Shown piece by piece: positions 25,527 through 35,554 of a stretch of DNA of 64,000 nt. Each line of letters starts with the position of its first letter. Position 1 is the first letter of the stretch. The position numbers and the translations under genes are program-made. Location of the stretch: NCBI RefSeq assembly GCF_004005375.1, contig NZ_RZUF01000002.1:56148-120147 (forward strand), read 5' to 3'. The DNA comes from Rheinheimera sediminis. GTDB taxonomy: Bacteria; Pseudomonadota; Gammaproteobacteria; Enterobacterales; Alteromonadaceae. The notes below the pieces were generated by a model. It was not told the origin of the DNA, ran no database searches, and saw only the letters and a program-made list of their open reading frames with translations.

Positions 25527-26840
25527 ATGACAAACAAATCAGCGAAGTTGCCCAGCCAGCCACTGGCCCGCTTGGGAGGCCTTGCAGCTTTGGCTGGGCG
25601 TGTCGCGGGCTCAGTGTTATTTAATGGCGCAAAACAGCTGGTGCAGGGACAGAGTCCCAAAGCCAAAGATTTATTGCTGACTCCGGCCAATCTTCAGCGG
25701 GTCAGCGATAAGCTGGCTCAGTTGCGAGGGGCAGCCATGAAGGTAGGGCAACTGCTGTCTATGGACGCCGGAGATATGTTGCCTGCCGAGTTAACCGAAC
25801 TATTGGCCAGATTGCGCTCTAACGCAAATCCTATGCTGCCAAAAGAGCTTGCGCTGGTATTACGTTCTGAGTTAGGCGAACAATGGCAGCAACACTTTTC
25901 GCAATTTACTTTTGCTCCTTTGGCTGCGGCTTCTATTGGGCAGGTTCATCTGGCTCATCATGACGATGGCAGCAAGCTGGCGGTAAAAGTACAGTATCCC
26001 GGCGTAGCGCAAAGCATAGACAGCGATGTGGATAATGTAGCTATGCTGTTAAAACTAAGTGGGTTGTTACCTGAAGGGTTGGATTATCAATCTGTATTAA
26101 ATGAAGCAAAACTACAGTTGCATCAGGAAGCTGACTATCTGAAGGAAGCTGCTTATTTACAGCGTTATCGCCAGCTGTTAGCCGACGATGGCAACTATGT
26201 GTTGCCAGAATTATACCCACAGCTTTGCACTTCAAAACTGATGACTATGAGCTTTGTTGAAGGGGTGCCTATTGAATCTTTGCAGCAGCATTCCCAGCTA
26301 CTGCGTGATCAGGCGATGACGCAACTTTTCGCATTGTTATTTAGAGAGATTTTTGAGTTTAAATTAGTCCAGACCGATCCTAACTTTGCCAATTATCTTT
26401 ATCAGCCACAGACCTCACAACTGGTGCTGCTGGACTTTGGTGCATGCAGAGATTACCCCGAGGTCATAAGTCGGGGCTACCGTCAGTTACTGTCATCAGC
26501 TATTGCCAATGATCTTGTGGGGATGGAAGAGTCAATGCGCCAGATTGGTTTTTTTAGCCAGGATATTTTACCAGAGCAAAAACAGGCCGTACTGGCTTTG
26601 GTTCAACTGATCTCTGAACCTGTACAGTCAGACATCCCTTATGCTTTTGGCCAAACAGATTTAGCTCAACGAGTGCGGCAGGCCGGTACAGCATTGAGTT
26701 TGCGCCAAAATTACTGGCATACACCCCCTATAGCCGCGGTATTTTTACACCGGAAGATGGCCGGCCTGTATCTGCTGGCTGCTCGGCTTAAAGCGAATGT
26801 GAATGTTCGGCAACTACTGAATCCTTATTTGAGTGCATAG
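25527..26840 (+). CDS. ABC1/COQ8-type atypical kinase (UbiB superfamily)
   Basis: A 437-residue ABC1 kinase-like protein. Landmarks are the KxGQ helix (KVGQLLSMDAGDMLPAEL, near residue 72), the alanine-rich loop replacing the glycine loop (AAASIGQVHLA) with the adjacent AVKVQYPGV lysine, the invariant Glu in LHQEADYLKEA, QTDPNFANYLY in place of the usual HxDPHPGN, and the DFG motif (LLDFGACRDYP). The TDPN form is shared with the eukaryotic COQ8/ADCK3 branch rather than classical UbiB. It lacks the C-terminal membrane helices of UbiB. A role in quinone or lipid metabolism is inferred. Its last 53 bp overlap the end of the convergent GGDEF-EAL gene. Confidence 0.87.
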   Translation: MTNKSAKLPSQPLARLGGLAALAGRVAGSVLFNGAKQLVQGQSPKAKDLLLTPANLQRVSDKLAQLRGAAMKVGQLLSMDAGDMLPAELTELLARLRSNANPMLPKELALVLRSELGEQWQQHFSQFTFAPLAAASIGQVHLAHHDDGSKLAVKVQYPGVAQSIDSDVDNVAMLLKLSGLLPEGLDYQSVLNEAKLQLHQEADYLKEAAYLQRYRQLLADDGNYVLPELYPQLCTSKLMTMSFVEGVPIESLQQHSQLLRDQAMTQLFALLFREIFEFKLVQTDPNFANYLYQPQTSQLVLLDFGACRDYPEVISRGYRQLLSSAIANDLVGMEESMRQIGFFSQDILPEQKQAVLALVQLISEPVQSDIPYAFGQTDLAQRVRQAGTALSLRQNYWHTPPIAAVFLHRKMAGLYLLAARLKANVNVRQLLNPYLSA

Positions 26841-29379
26841 AATAGTCTGTTGCTTTTTCCAGTAAAACCCGGGTTGCTGCCGGATCTTGCGCTTTGCCAA
26901 ACCAGTAGCCCTGACCATACTGGCAACCCGCAGCCAGTAAAAACTCTTTTTGCGCCTGGGTTTCAATTCCTTCTGCGATCAGATCCAGGCCCAATGCATT
27001 GGCCATGGCAATAATGGCGCTGGTGATCTGTTTGTCGCTGCCATTTTCTGGTAAAGCTTTGATAAAACTCCGATCAATTTTCAGACTATGGATAGGTAAG
27101 TGCCTCAGATAAGATAAAGAGGAATAGCCAGTGCCGAAGTCGTCAATGGCCAATCTGATACCCAAATGTCGTAATTGTTGCAGTGTATGCCGGGTTTGAT
27201 TTTCGCGCTCTGGGAGCAGGCAACTTTCGGTAATTTCAAGCTCTAGCAGTTTGGGGTCGACTGCTGTTTCTGCCAGGATTTGTCTGAATTGTGCGACAAA
27301 TAAGGGGTCTGCTAACTCTTTTGCTGAAATATTTACCGCCACAGGCACAGCTAATTCCGCCCAGGACTGTAATTGGTAGCAGACCTGTCGCAGCACTTGC
27401 TGGCCCAGTTGCTGAATCAGACCTAAGGTTTCCGCCAGAGCAATAAAATGCTCTGGTGGCACTTGACCCAGTTCTTTGTCGTACCAGCGCACTAAGGCTT
27501 CCAGACTCTGTAATTGTCCTGTGCGTAAATCTACCTTCGGCTGGTAATGCACTTCTAACTGCTGTTGCGCCAAAGCTTTTCGCAAGGCTTGTTCCAGCCG
27601 CAATGCTTGATGGTGACGTTGGCCTACGCAGCTGCTGTAAAGGCTATATTTATTTCGGCCTGATTCTTTTGCCTGATACATAGCTGCATCAGCAAACTTC
27701 AGGAGTTCACTGGCTGTGTTGCCATGCTGAGGATAAATACTGATCCCGACACTGGTGGTTAATACCAGCTCTTTGTGCTGAATGTGGAAAGGTAGTTCAA
27801 ATTGCGCCACTATGCGCTGGGCCAGCTTTTCGATTTCTGCAACTCCGTTGCATTCGGGCACCAGTACAGTAAATTCGTCTCCGCCCAAACGGGCGACAGA
27901 TTCACCCGAGCGGCTGGCTTTTTGTAGTCGCATTGCGACCTGTCTTAAAGCTTCATCACCGGCTTGATGACCCAGGGTATCATTGATCCGTTTGAATAAA
28001 TCCAGATCGAGGAAAAGCACAGCTAACTGATGATGGTGACGTTTGGCATTGGCCAAAGCTTGTTCCAGTCTGTCCTGATACAAACGCCTGTTGGCAAGCC
28101 CCGTTAACTCGTCGAAATAAGCCAGCTCGTGAATTTTTTTCTCACGTTTTTTACGTTCTGTAATATCAGAAAAAATTGCAGCATATTGGTTGATAGCGCC
28201 ATTTTCTCCGCGGACGGCACTGATCGATAGCCACTCAGGATAAATCTCGCCATTTTTACGTTTATTCCAGATTTCACCTTGCCAGTAGCCTTGCTGCTGC
28301 AGCCGCTGCCACATCTGCTGGTAAAAATCCTGCTTATGTTCTCCTGAACTTAGCAGGCTGGGTTTCTGACCAACGGCCTCTTCAGCACTGTAACCTGTCA
28401 GCTTACAAAAACTAGGGTTGACGGATTGAATGAGCCCCTGTGCATCGGTAATCATCACTGCGTCGTGAGATGCTTCTATCACTTTGTAAGCTAATCGCAG
28501 ACTGCTTTCTGAAGATCGCAGCGCTTTGTCTCTGGCTAGCAAAGCAGCTTTGAGCTCACTGATATACAAATGTTCCATATTCATCAGTATGTGGTTGTGA
28601 GACAACAAACCCGCAGGCTTTCCATGGGGATCGGTGACACCCAAATGACGAAAACCATGCTGGCGCAACAGGCGCACCGCCTGCAGTAAGCTGCTGTGCA
28701 AAGGAAGGGTTAGTAAAGGTCGTGTTGCAACTTCAGCCAGCATACAAAGGGTACGGTTAGTGGCAATAAAGTGGACTAAATCTCGTTCCGTTACTATGCC
28801 GTATTCTGAGTTTTTGGTCTGATCCAGTTCAAACTTGACGATAGCGGCGTCTCTTTGAGTTTGCTGCATCAGCAACGCTGCTTGCGCTACGGTCAGCTCA
28901 GCCTGCAATAACAAGGGCAGTTCCACCAGAATGGAGCTGATATCCCTTAGTATCAAATAATGCTCCAGCGGCTGCTGATGAATAAGGTCCGTTTGTGTCA
29001 CTATACCAATAGCCTGGCCTGCGGCGTCTGTGACTAATAAACGTCTGATCTGTTGTTGTTTCATCAATGCGGCTGCATCACTGGTACTGCACTGTTCAGG
29101 CACAGAAAGTACCGGACGGCTCATGACTGCAGATACTGCTTGCTGTAGTACTCTGTTGTCTGACAGATCCAGTTTTTTGCAGTCCGATTCAGTCCAGATT
29201 CCGATGATCGCTGAGTTCTGTTTAATCAGAATACAGCTGATATTGTGTTGCTGCATCAGTTGAGCGGCCTGTTGCACGCTCGTCTGTGGGTTGCAGCTTA
29301 TCAGATGCTTCTGCAGCACCATAGCCACAGTCTGACCTGATGATAAAGGCGTAAAAGCAGCACTAAGAGGTGAATTCAT
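26788..29379 (-). CDS. CBS-PAS-GGDEF-EAL cyclic-di-GMP signalling protein
   Basis: An 863-residue cytoplasmic multidomain protein. About four CBS repeats (residues 10-275) precede a PAS domain (about 300-415: VIEASHDAVMITDAQGLIQSVNPSFCKLTGYS), a GGDEF domain (about 425-590, catalytic RLGGDEF intact) and an EAL domain (about 600-845). EAL catalytic residues are all visible: EALVRW, NISAKEL, LEITES, DDFGTGYSSL, KIDRSF, AEGIET, QGYWFGKA. The inhibitory RxxD site before GGDEF reads RSGE, so product inhibition may be lost. It likely breaks down, and perhaps makes, c-di-GMP; CBS domains suggest adenine-nucleotide sensing. The start is the ATG at 29379, with AAGGAA 9 nt upstream. The 3' end overlaps the ABC1 gene. 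Confidence 0.92.
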   Translation of the reverse strand: MNSPLSAAFTPLSSGQTVAMVLQKHLISCNPQTSVQQAAQLMQQHNISCILIKQNSAIIGIWTESDCKKLDLSDNRVLQQAVSAVMSRPVLSVPEQCSTSDAAALMKQQQIRRLLVTDAAGQAIGIVTQTDLIHQQPLEHYLILRDISSILVELPLLLQAELTVAQAALLMQQTQRDAAIVKFELDQTKNSEYGIVTERDLVHFIATNRTLCMLAEVATRPLLTLPLHSSLLQAVRLLRQHGFRHLGVTDPHGKPAGLLSHNHILMNMEHLYISELKAALLARDKALRSSESSLRLAYKVIEASHDAVMITDAQGLIQSVNPSFCKLTGYSAEEAVGQKPSLLSSGEHKQDFYQQMWQRLQQQGYWQGEIWNKRKNGEIYPEWLSISAVRGENGAINQYAAIFSDITERKKREKKIHELAYFDELTGLANRRLYQDRLEQALANAKRHHHQLAVLFLDLDLFKRINDTLGHQAGDEALRQVAMRLQKASRSGESVARLGGDEFTVLVPECNGVAEIEKLAQRIVAQFELPFHIQHKELVLTTSVGISIYPQHGNTASELLKFADAAMYQAKESGRNKYSLYSSCVGQRHHQALRLEQALRKALAQQQLEVHYQPKVDLRTGQLQSLEALVRWYDKELGQVPPEHFIALAETLGLIQQLGQQVLRQVCYQLQSWAELAVPVAVNISAKELADPLFVAQFRQILAETAVDPKLLELEITESCLLPERENQTRHTLQQLRHLGIRLAIDDFGTGYSSLSYLRHLPIHSLKIDRSFIKALPENGSDKQITSAIIAMANALGLDLIAEGIETQAQKEFLLAAGCQYGQGYWFGKAQDPAATRVLLEKATDYSMHSNKDSVVAEHSHSL

Positions 29380-29594
29380 GTTCAGGACAGTTCCTTGGTC
29401 AGCAACAGAGTCCGCTATGCTAAAGCTTGTCTTTGCTTTGGATCTTGATCTGGAACAACAGCAATCCGCTATTGCTGGTTTCAAGCTCGGCACACAACAA
29501 ATACCCCTCGCATTTTAAGAAATCGATTACCTTATTATATTTTCAATCAAATCAATTGCTTATTGTTTGTTCGTTAATGTTTTAAGAAAAACAT

Positions 29595-29624
29595 TTGGTA
29601 AACGTTTACCTTGAGTGTTATAAC
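29595..29624 (+). promoter_or_regulatory. Promoter of the galactoside TonB receptor with GalR/LacI-type operator
   Basis: A perfect 14-bp palindrome GGTAAACGTTTACC at 29597-29610, with the central CG typical of LacI-family operators and close to the GalR form GTAAnCGnTTAC. A possible -35 TTGGTA (29595-29600), 18-nt spacer and -10 TATAAC (29619-29624) place the operator over the promoter, as expected for repression. The GalR-like protein at 45761-46777 is the natural candidate to bind it. Confidence 0.75.
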
Positions 29625-29704
29625 TGTGCTGTGCACTGCTGAACTTGTTTAAAAATCAGCTTGGCGCATAAAAAAATAACAATTGATTCCGACAGGGGTA
29701 GGAA

Positions 29705-32353
29705 ATGACAGGCAAATTCAACTTGACCGTTGTAGCTTTAGCTATGACGCAAATTTTTGCTATGCAGCATGCACAAGCGCAAAGCGAACAAACCGCAGCA
29801 GAGGCGAACAAGGCTAAGGCTGAACAGCAGATCGAAACCATTGAAGTGAAAGGTTTTGGTGCCACGCTGAGCAAGTCGTTAATGCAGAAAAAGTTTTCAG
29901 AATCAACGGTAGAAATTATCTCTACTGATGATTTAGGTCAATTACCTGACGTGACTATCGCTGACTCATTGGGCCGTTTGCCCGGTGTAGCGGCAGAGCG
30001 TGACCGTGGTAATGCCAGCAGTATTTCTATCCGTGGTTTAGGTGCACGTTTAAACGCTGCCACCATGAATGGCCGTGAAATTGTCAGCGCTGAACCCAGC
30101 CGTGATGTACGTTACGAGCAGTTCCCTGCTGAGCTGATTAACTCAGTCGAAGTCTACAAAAGCCCGATGGCCAACAACCTCGAAGGGGGTATTGCTGGTC
30201 TGGTCAATATGAATTTCATCAGCCCTCTGGCCAAAGACAAGCGCATGATTAACATCAGCGGCCATCTGATGGATTACCAAATGGCCAGTGATTTACCCGG
30301 AGCAGATAGCTCTGGTGAAAAAGCCAGTTTTTCTTATGTTGATCAATGGGCTGAAAACTTTGGTGTGGTATTTGGTTTAACTTACCAGGACCAACCTTCA
30401 GTACAAAGAGAAACTGCGTTTTACTCCTATAACAAAACGGCATCCGATCAGGGTGATGTCAACGGTGACGGTATTACTGAAGCTGCGCCATGGGGTGGTA
30501 AAGCAGGTACTAAGGTGGGCAATACAGAGCGTGTTGGCAGCCTGATGATCCTCGAATGGGAACCTGCTGATACGGTAAATTTAAAGTACGATTTGTTCTA
30601 CTCCAAGTTTGATATTGAAGAACGTGAAGACCAGTTTTGGTTTGATGGCTGGGGTAACTGGCAAGGCAGCAATAATTGGGGGTACAACAATTCCGCGACA
30701 GCGCCTGATATTGTTACCCGTCCTGATGGCTCACAGCAACTTGTAGGCGGTGGCATTTTATGGGGCGCGCATTCGGCCAATAATGCCACCTGGTTTCAGG
30801 AAAACAATCTGTTAAGTACAGGCTTAAAAACCACAGTTATGGGGGATGTCTGGACATCAACTTATGACATTGGCTATTCCGAAGCAGGCATTGAATCTCG
30901 TTGGGTGAATATTACTTCTGCCTATTCTGGTCCTACGCCGCTGGATATTAGTTGGAGTAATGCCGGTGGTCGTTTAGCTGTCCAAAGCAATGAAGCGATC
31001 GGTAATCCGGACTATTACACCATCTCTGGTATGAACGTGGACACAGATCGTGATCTAACCGACCAAATGGTCAGTGTCAGAGCGGATTTTGAACGTAATG
31101 TTGACTGGGGTGTATTTGAAACTTTGGTCTTAGGTGGTCGTTACAGCGATCGTGAAAAAAATAATGATGTACAAAGCTGGTGGCAAGCGCCAGTCAATAC
31201 TGCACTGACAGATTATGGATACAGTTATGTGTTGGGTGGGGGTTTTGTTTCACCTGATCTCTACGGCTTTAAAGACTGGAATGCCACTATGACCCAGGCT
31301 TTTGGTGGTATTGACAACCGTAGTCAACATGCGAAATCCGATCAGGATAGAGTCAATAGCTGGTTTGTGGGTGAGACCAACACAGCGGCTTATTTCATGC
31401 TGAAAATGTCCGGTGAATTGGGTGACTTACCATACACAGGTAACTTCGGTGTGCGCTATGTCAGAACAGATTCTACGTCCTCTGGTTATCAGTTTAAGGA
31501 TGGTGCTTATTCACCTATTGCTGTTGACCATGATTACGACGAGATTTTACCTGCGCTGAATATGATCTTTACCTTAAGTGAAGAGGCTCAAGTGCGTTTT
31601 GGTTTGTCTCGCGCTATTTCACGTCCGCCATTGGTTGAAATGCGCACAGGCTTCCAACTGGATTCACAAAGCCCGGTCAGAACAGGCTCAGGTGGTAATC
31701 CAACATTGGACCCATTTGTCGCTGATCAAATCGATTTAGGTTATGAGTATTATTGGGCAAGCGACAGAGCTATGACCATCTCTACGTTTTTCAAAGATTT
31801 AAAAACTCATATAGGCAGCTCGACAGATGTGATGATGGTGGATGGTATTGCCTATGACTTTACTGGTCCTATCAACGGTAGTGGTGGCCAAATTAAAGGA
31901 CTGGAACTGATGTATCAACAGGCTCTGACCATGTTGCCAGAACCCTTTGATGGTTTAGGTTTCTACGCCAACTACTCACTGACTGACAGTAATGTCACAG
32001 AGTTTGTGCCTGAAGATAATCCATTACCATTGGGTGGCTTGTCTAAGCATGTGGGTAACCTGACCTTGTGGTATTACAAAGCGGGTTTTGATGCCAAGGT
32101 GTCTTACAACTACCGCAGTGCCAACACTCGTGTCGGTAGCTGGTTTCCAACAGAGATTACCAGAGCTAAAGCTGAGCGTACTGTAGATGCCAGTCTATCT
32201 TATGAAGTGACTGAAGCCTTTAAGGTGATGTTGCAAGCACAAAACCTGACCAATGAAGAGGCTGTGACTTACTTTGATAACGACCCAAGCCGTCCGGCTG
32301 CTTATCAGGAATGGGGCCGTCGTTTCCTGTTAGGTTTCTCTTACTCTATGTAA
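29705..32353 (+). CDS. TonB-dependent receptor of the galactoside locus
   Basis: A complete 882-residue outer-membrane receptor of the TonB-Xanth-Caul type. A signal peptide (about 1-25, ending AQA) precedes the TonB-box region ETIEVKGFGATL and a plug with LGQLPDVTIADSLGRLPGVAAERDRG, SIRGLG and VYKSPMANNLEGGIAGLVNM. The barrel ends GRRFLLGFSYSM with an aromatic at the antepenultimate position. It heads the galactoside locus and carries the operator palindrome, so it probably imports galactose-containing oligosaccharides. A strong terminator 17 nt after its stop would make it the most abundant product of the locus, with downstream genes transcribed by read-through or from another promoter. Confidence 0.93.
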   Translation: MTGKFNLTVVALAMTQIFAMQHAQAQSEQTAAEANKAKAEQQIETIEVKGFGATLSKSLMQKKFSESTVEIISTDDLGQLPDVTIADSLGRLPGVAAERDRGNASSISIRGLGARLNAATMNGREIVSAEPSRDVRYEQFPAELINSVEVYKSPMANNLEGGIAGLVNMNFISPLAKDKRMINISGHLMDYQMASDLPGADSSGEKASFSYVDQWAENFGVVFGLTYQDQPSVQRETAFYSYNKTASDQGDVNGDGITEAAPWGGKAGTKVGNTERVGSLMILEWEPADTVNLKYDLFYSKFDIEEREDQFWFDGWGNWQGSNNWGYNNSATAPDIVTRPDGSQQLVGGGILWGAHSANNATWFQENNLLSTGLKTTVMGDVWTSTYDIGYSEAGIESRWVNITSAYSGPTPLDISWSNAGGRLAVQSNEAIGNPDYYTISGMNVDTDRDLTDQMVSVRADFERNVDWGVFETLVLGGRYSDREKNNDVQSWWQAPVNTALTDYGYSYVLGGGFVSPDLYGFKDWNATMTQAFGGIDNRSQHAKSDQDRVNSWFVGETNTAAYFMLKMSGELGDLPYTGNFGVRYVRTDSTSSGYQFKDGAYSPIAVDHDYDEILPALNMIFTLSEEAQVRFGLSRAISRPPLVEMRTGFQLDSQSPVRTGSGGNPTLDPFVADQIDLGYEYYWASDRAMTISTFFKDLKTHIGSSTDVMMVDGIAYDFTGPINGSGGQIKGLELMYQQALTMLPEPFDGLGFYANYSLTDSNVTEFVPEDNPLPLGGLSKHVGNLTLWYYKAGFDAKVSYNYRSANTRVGSWFPTEITRAKAERTVDASLSYEVTEAFKVMLQAQNLTNEEAVTYFDNDPSRPAAYQEWGRRFLLGFSYSM

Positions 32354-32370
32354 GTGGTTTGTTATTCAGC

Positions 32371-32400
32371 AAAAAACCCGGCCTTTGGGCCGGGTTTTTT
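32371..32400 (+). terminator. Strong terminator/attenuator after the TonB receptor
   Basis: A6 then CCCGGCC, a 4-nt loop, GGCCGGG and T6. It is a near-ideal rho-independent terminator, and its A-tract would also serve the other strand. It lies only 31 bp before the SDR start, so it may act as a partial terminator setting lower expression of the genes behind it. Confidence 0.93.
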
Positions 32401-32431
32401 GAAGAAACTCATCTTCACGGAAGCCATACAA

Positions 32432-33139
32432 ATGTCCTTATCTCCCAGCCATATTTTGCTGACAGGCGCTTCATCTGGTATAGGCCGGGCTTTGGCTGTT
32501 GCTTTAGCGGCTCAAGGCCATAGCTTGAGTTTATGTGGTCGTGATCCGGCCAAACTAGCTCAAACCATAGCTTTATTGCCACAGGACACAACAGTGTTCA
32601 GCCAGCATTTTTCAGTCACAGAAGCTTCCGCCATTGATAAGTTTTGCCAACAGGCGAAGCAGCGGTTTGGTGAAGTCGAAGTGTTGATTAATTGTGCTGG
32701 AGGCAATAGCAGTCGTAGTGCAGCGATAGAACCGGATTGGTCTGCGCTAGAGCAGATGATGCAGCTGAACTTTTATGCGCCACTGCGTTTTATCCAGCAA
32801 TTAGTGCCTGCTATGCAACAGCAAGGCAAAGGCATAGTGCTGAATATACTCTCGACTGTCTGTTTATTTTCCAACCCCGGTATTTCCGCTTACAGCGCCA
32901 GCAAAGCTGCGCTGGATAGCTACAGCAAAGTGCTGCGTAAAGAGCTAAACGGCACTGGTGTAAAAGTACTGTCTGTGTATCCGGGTGGGGTGGATACCGA
33001 ATTTCGTGTTGCCAGCAGACCTGATTATTTGTCTGCTGAAGAAGTGGCTGATGTCATTCTGCTGATGCTGGCAAGCTCTGCCAAAGCTCATATTCACGAG
33101 CTGGTCGTCAGGCCTGCCATTGAAACTAATTTTTGCTAA
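32432..33139 (+). CDS. Short-chain dehydrogenase/reductase of the galactoside locus
   Basis: A 235-residue classical SDR. The cofactor loop LLTGASSGIGRALA is at the N-terminus. NCAGG is present, and the catalytic Ser (NILSTVC) and YSASK tetrad are intact. The basic residue after strand 2 (CGRDPAKL) suggests NADP. I start at the ATG at 32432, with GGAAG about 9 nt upstream; an in-frame GTG/ATG run earlier would read through the terminator. It sits between the TonB receptor and the GH2 gene, so oxidation or reduction of a sugar or sugar acid is possible, but the substrate is unknown. An SDR is not a usual member of gal operons. Confidence 0.85.
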   Translation: MSLSPSHILLTGASSGIGRALAVALAAQGHSLSLCGRDPAKLAQTIALLPQDTTVFSQHFSVTEASAIDKFCQQAKQRFGEVEVLINCAGGNSSRSAAIEPDWSALEQMMQLNFYAPLRFIQQLVPAMQQQGKGIVLNILSTVCLFSNPGISAYSASKAALDSYSKVLRKELNGTGVKVLSVYPGGVDTEFRVASRPDYLSAEEVADVILLMLASSAKAHIHELVVRPAIETNFC

Positions 33140-33180
33140 GTCCTGTGCTGTAAAACAGGCATATTAAAAGGAATTCTCCA

Positions 33181-35550
33181 GTGTTGAAGTACTTAATACA
33201 ATCTCTGGCTGTATTGGCGTTGCTGCTGCAGTTCGCCTGCAGCCCTGTTGCCGAATCGTCTAAGGATGAGCAGTCACCGAAAGTTGCAGTAGCAACAGAG
33301 CAGAATTTAAATGCCGACTGGTTGTTTTACAAAAGTCAGTCTGCAGACTTAACGGCTCAGCCAGAAGACTGGCAGCAGGTGAGTTTACCTCATACGCCAC
33401 AAATTGAACCTTTGCTGGTGAATAACCAATGGCAGGGGTTTGCCTGGTACCAAAAGTCGCTGACCATAGCGCCAGAGTGGCAAAACAAGCAGCTGTTTAT
33501 CCGCTTTGAAGCGGCGATGAACCATGCGCAAATATGGTTAGGCGATAAACAGATTGGCGAACATCTGGGCGGTTATTTGCCATTTACTATTGATTTAACG
33601 CCTTATGTCACAGCAGGTCAAACTTATCAGCTCAAGGTCAAACTGGATAACAGAGACAACGAAGTGACAGGGCCTAAACCTTTGGCTCAGCTTGATTTTA
33701 ATACCTACGGTGGTTTATACCGCGATGTACGTTTACTGATTAAAAACCCTGTCCATATCACAGACGAAATGCTGGCGAATGAAGTAGCGGGTGGCGGTAT
33801 TTTTGTCACTTATCCAAAAGTGGATAAAGCAGAATCTGTAGTTGCGGTAAAAACCCAGTTGGCAAACCAGTCAGCAGCAAGCGCAGAACTCGAACTCGTG
33901 CAGCAACTCTTTGTCGGTGAGCAGTTAGTGACAGAAGTCAGCTCAGGCCCTATTCAACTGGCCGCTGGGGCTAAACTGGACCAACAGCAACAGCTCACAA
34001 TCACCAAGCCCAACTTATGGAGCCCTGCCAGTCCGTTTTTATACAGTTTGCACACAGTACTGAAACAAAATGGTGAGGTGATTGAGCGTCAGCAGCAACA
34101 GATAGGTATTCGCAGTTTTGCTTTTAACGACAAGCACCAGTTGCTGATCAATGGCGATATCACCTTTTTACGCGGCGTAAACCGTCATCAGGAATACCCT
34201 CATGTAGGTTATGCTATATCGCCTCAGGCCGATTATCGGGATGCGGTAAAAATTAAATCAGCTGGTTTTGATTATGTGCGTTTATCACATTACCCGCATT
34301 CCAAAGCCTTTATGCAGGCAGCGGACGAGCTGGGATTGGTGCTGATCAACGCTATTTTAGGTTGGCAATATTATCAGCCGACTGAGGCTTTCCGTGCTCA
34401 GATTATTCAGACCTGCCGTGATTTAATTCGTCGTGACCGTAACCATGCCAGTGTCTTGGCCTGGGAATGTTCACTGAATGAATCTGCTATGCCGGATGAA
34501 TTTGTTGCGACTTTGCATAACACAGTCAAACAAGAGTTGCCGGGCGCTTATTCTGCAGGCTGGCAGTATGGGTACGATATGTATTTGCAAGCACGTCAGC
34601 ACCGTCAGATGCACTATGAAACTCCAACCCAGCCTTACAATGTGTCTGAATACGGCGACTGGGAATACTATGCACAAAATGCGGGTTTGAATCAGGACAG
34701 TTGGGCCGATCTAAAAGAAGAAGCCCGCACCAGTCGTCAGTTATTAAGCCACGGTGAAGCGCGTTTGTTGCAACAAGCCCGCAATGTGCAGGAAGCTCAT
34801 AACGACAACCTGACGACACCAGCCTACGCCGACGGCTACTGGGTAATGTTTGATTACAACAGAGGCTATGCCAATGATCTGGAAGCGTCGGGTGTGATGA
34901 GTATTTACCGTTTGCCTAAATACAGTTACTACTTCTACCAGAGTCAGCGTCCGGCTTCAGAGCACTCAGACAAGTATCAGTCTGGCCCTATGGTCTTTAT
35001 TGCCAGTGAATGGCAACTGGGTTCGAGCGCTCAAGTGCGTGTTTTTAGTAATGCTGAAGAAGTGGAACTGTATTTAAATGGCGCTTTAGTCAGCCGTAAT
35101 AAGCCATCGGCAGATAAATTTTCTACCCATTTAGCGCATCCACCTTTTGAGTTTGATTTAAAAGAGTTCAAAGCAGGTCAATTAGTAGCAAAAGCTTATA
35201 TTGCAGGTAAAGAAGTGGCGACTCATCAGGTGAGCACAGCTGATGTTGCCGCCAGCTTAAAGCTGACCATAGATACCAGTGGTGTGGCGCCTGTGGCCGG
35301 TGATTTGGTGTTTGTTTATGCAGAGGTACTGGATAAAAACGGCCAGACTGTGCCTTTAAATAACCAAATCATTGAATTTAACACCAGTGGCGATATTGAA
35401 ATCATTAACCCTGAACCTGCTTTTACTGAACAAGGCAAAGCTGCTGTTTTAGTGAAATTAGGTGCTGAATTTGATAAAGCTAAGCTTGAAGCCAGTTCAA
35501 AAGCGCTGGCTATCCAGAGTGAAGCTTTAGTTTTTAACTTCAAGGAATAA
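33181..35550 (+). CDS. GH2-family beta-galactosidase, exported
   Basis: A 789-residue glycoside hydrolase family 2 enzyme. A hydrophobic signal (residues 1 to about 19) precedes a Cys (LLQFACSP) resembling a lipobox, although Q at -3 is not canonical. The domain order is a jelly-roll sugar-binding domain (about 40-200, [12 protein letters not shown]), an immunoglobulin-like domain (to about 320), a TIM barrel with acid/base Glu434 (AWECSLNES) and nucleophile Glu490 (NVSEYGDW), and C-terminal beta domains. The barrel opens with [11 protein letters not shown]. Beta-galactosidase is favoured because galETKM follow directly; family members also include beta-glucuronidases and mannosidases. The GTG start has AAGGA about 9 nt upstream. 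galE begins 4 nt after the stop. Confidence 0.88.
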   Translation: MLKYLIQSLAVLALLLQFACSPVAESSKDEQSPKVAVATEQNLNADWLFYKSQSADLTAQPEDWQQVSLPHTPQIEPLLVNNQWQGFAWYQKSLTIAPEWQNKQLFIRFEAAMNHAQIWLGDKQIGEHLGGYLPFTIDLTPYVTAGQTYQLKVKLDNRDNEVTGPKPLAQLDFNTYGGLYRDVRLLIKNPVHITDEMLANEVAGGGIFVTYPKVDKAESVVAVKTQLANQSAASAELELVQQLFVGEQLVTEVSSGPIQLAAGAKLDQQQQLTITKPNLWSPASPFLYSLHTVLKQNGEVIERQQQQIGIRSFAFNDKHQLLINGDITFLRGVNRHQEYPHVGYAISPQADYRDAVKIKSAGFDYVRLSHYPHSKAFMQAADELGLVLINAILGWQYYQPTEAFRAQIIQTCRDLIRRDRNHASVLAWECSLNESAMPDEFVATLHNTVKQELPGAYSAGWQYGYDMYLQARQHRQMHYETPTQPYNVSEYGDWEYYAQNAGLNQDSWADLKEEARTSRQLLSHGEARLLQQARNVQEAHNDNLTTPAYADGYWVMFDYNRGYANDLEASGVMSIYRLPKYSYYFYQSQRPASEHSDKYQSGPMVFIASEWQLGSSAQVRVFSNAEEVELYLNGALVSRNKPSADKFSTHLAHPPFEFDLKEFKAGQLVAKAYIAGKEVATHQVSTADVAASLKLTIDTSGVAPVAGDLVFVYAEVLDKNGQTVPLNNQIIEFNTSGDIEIINPEPAFTEQGKAAVLVKLGAEFDKAKLEASSKALAIQSEALVFNFKE

Positions 35551-35554
35551 CAGT

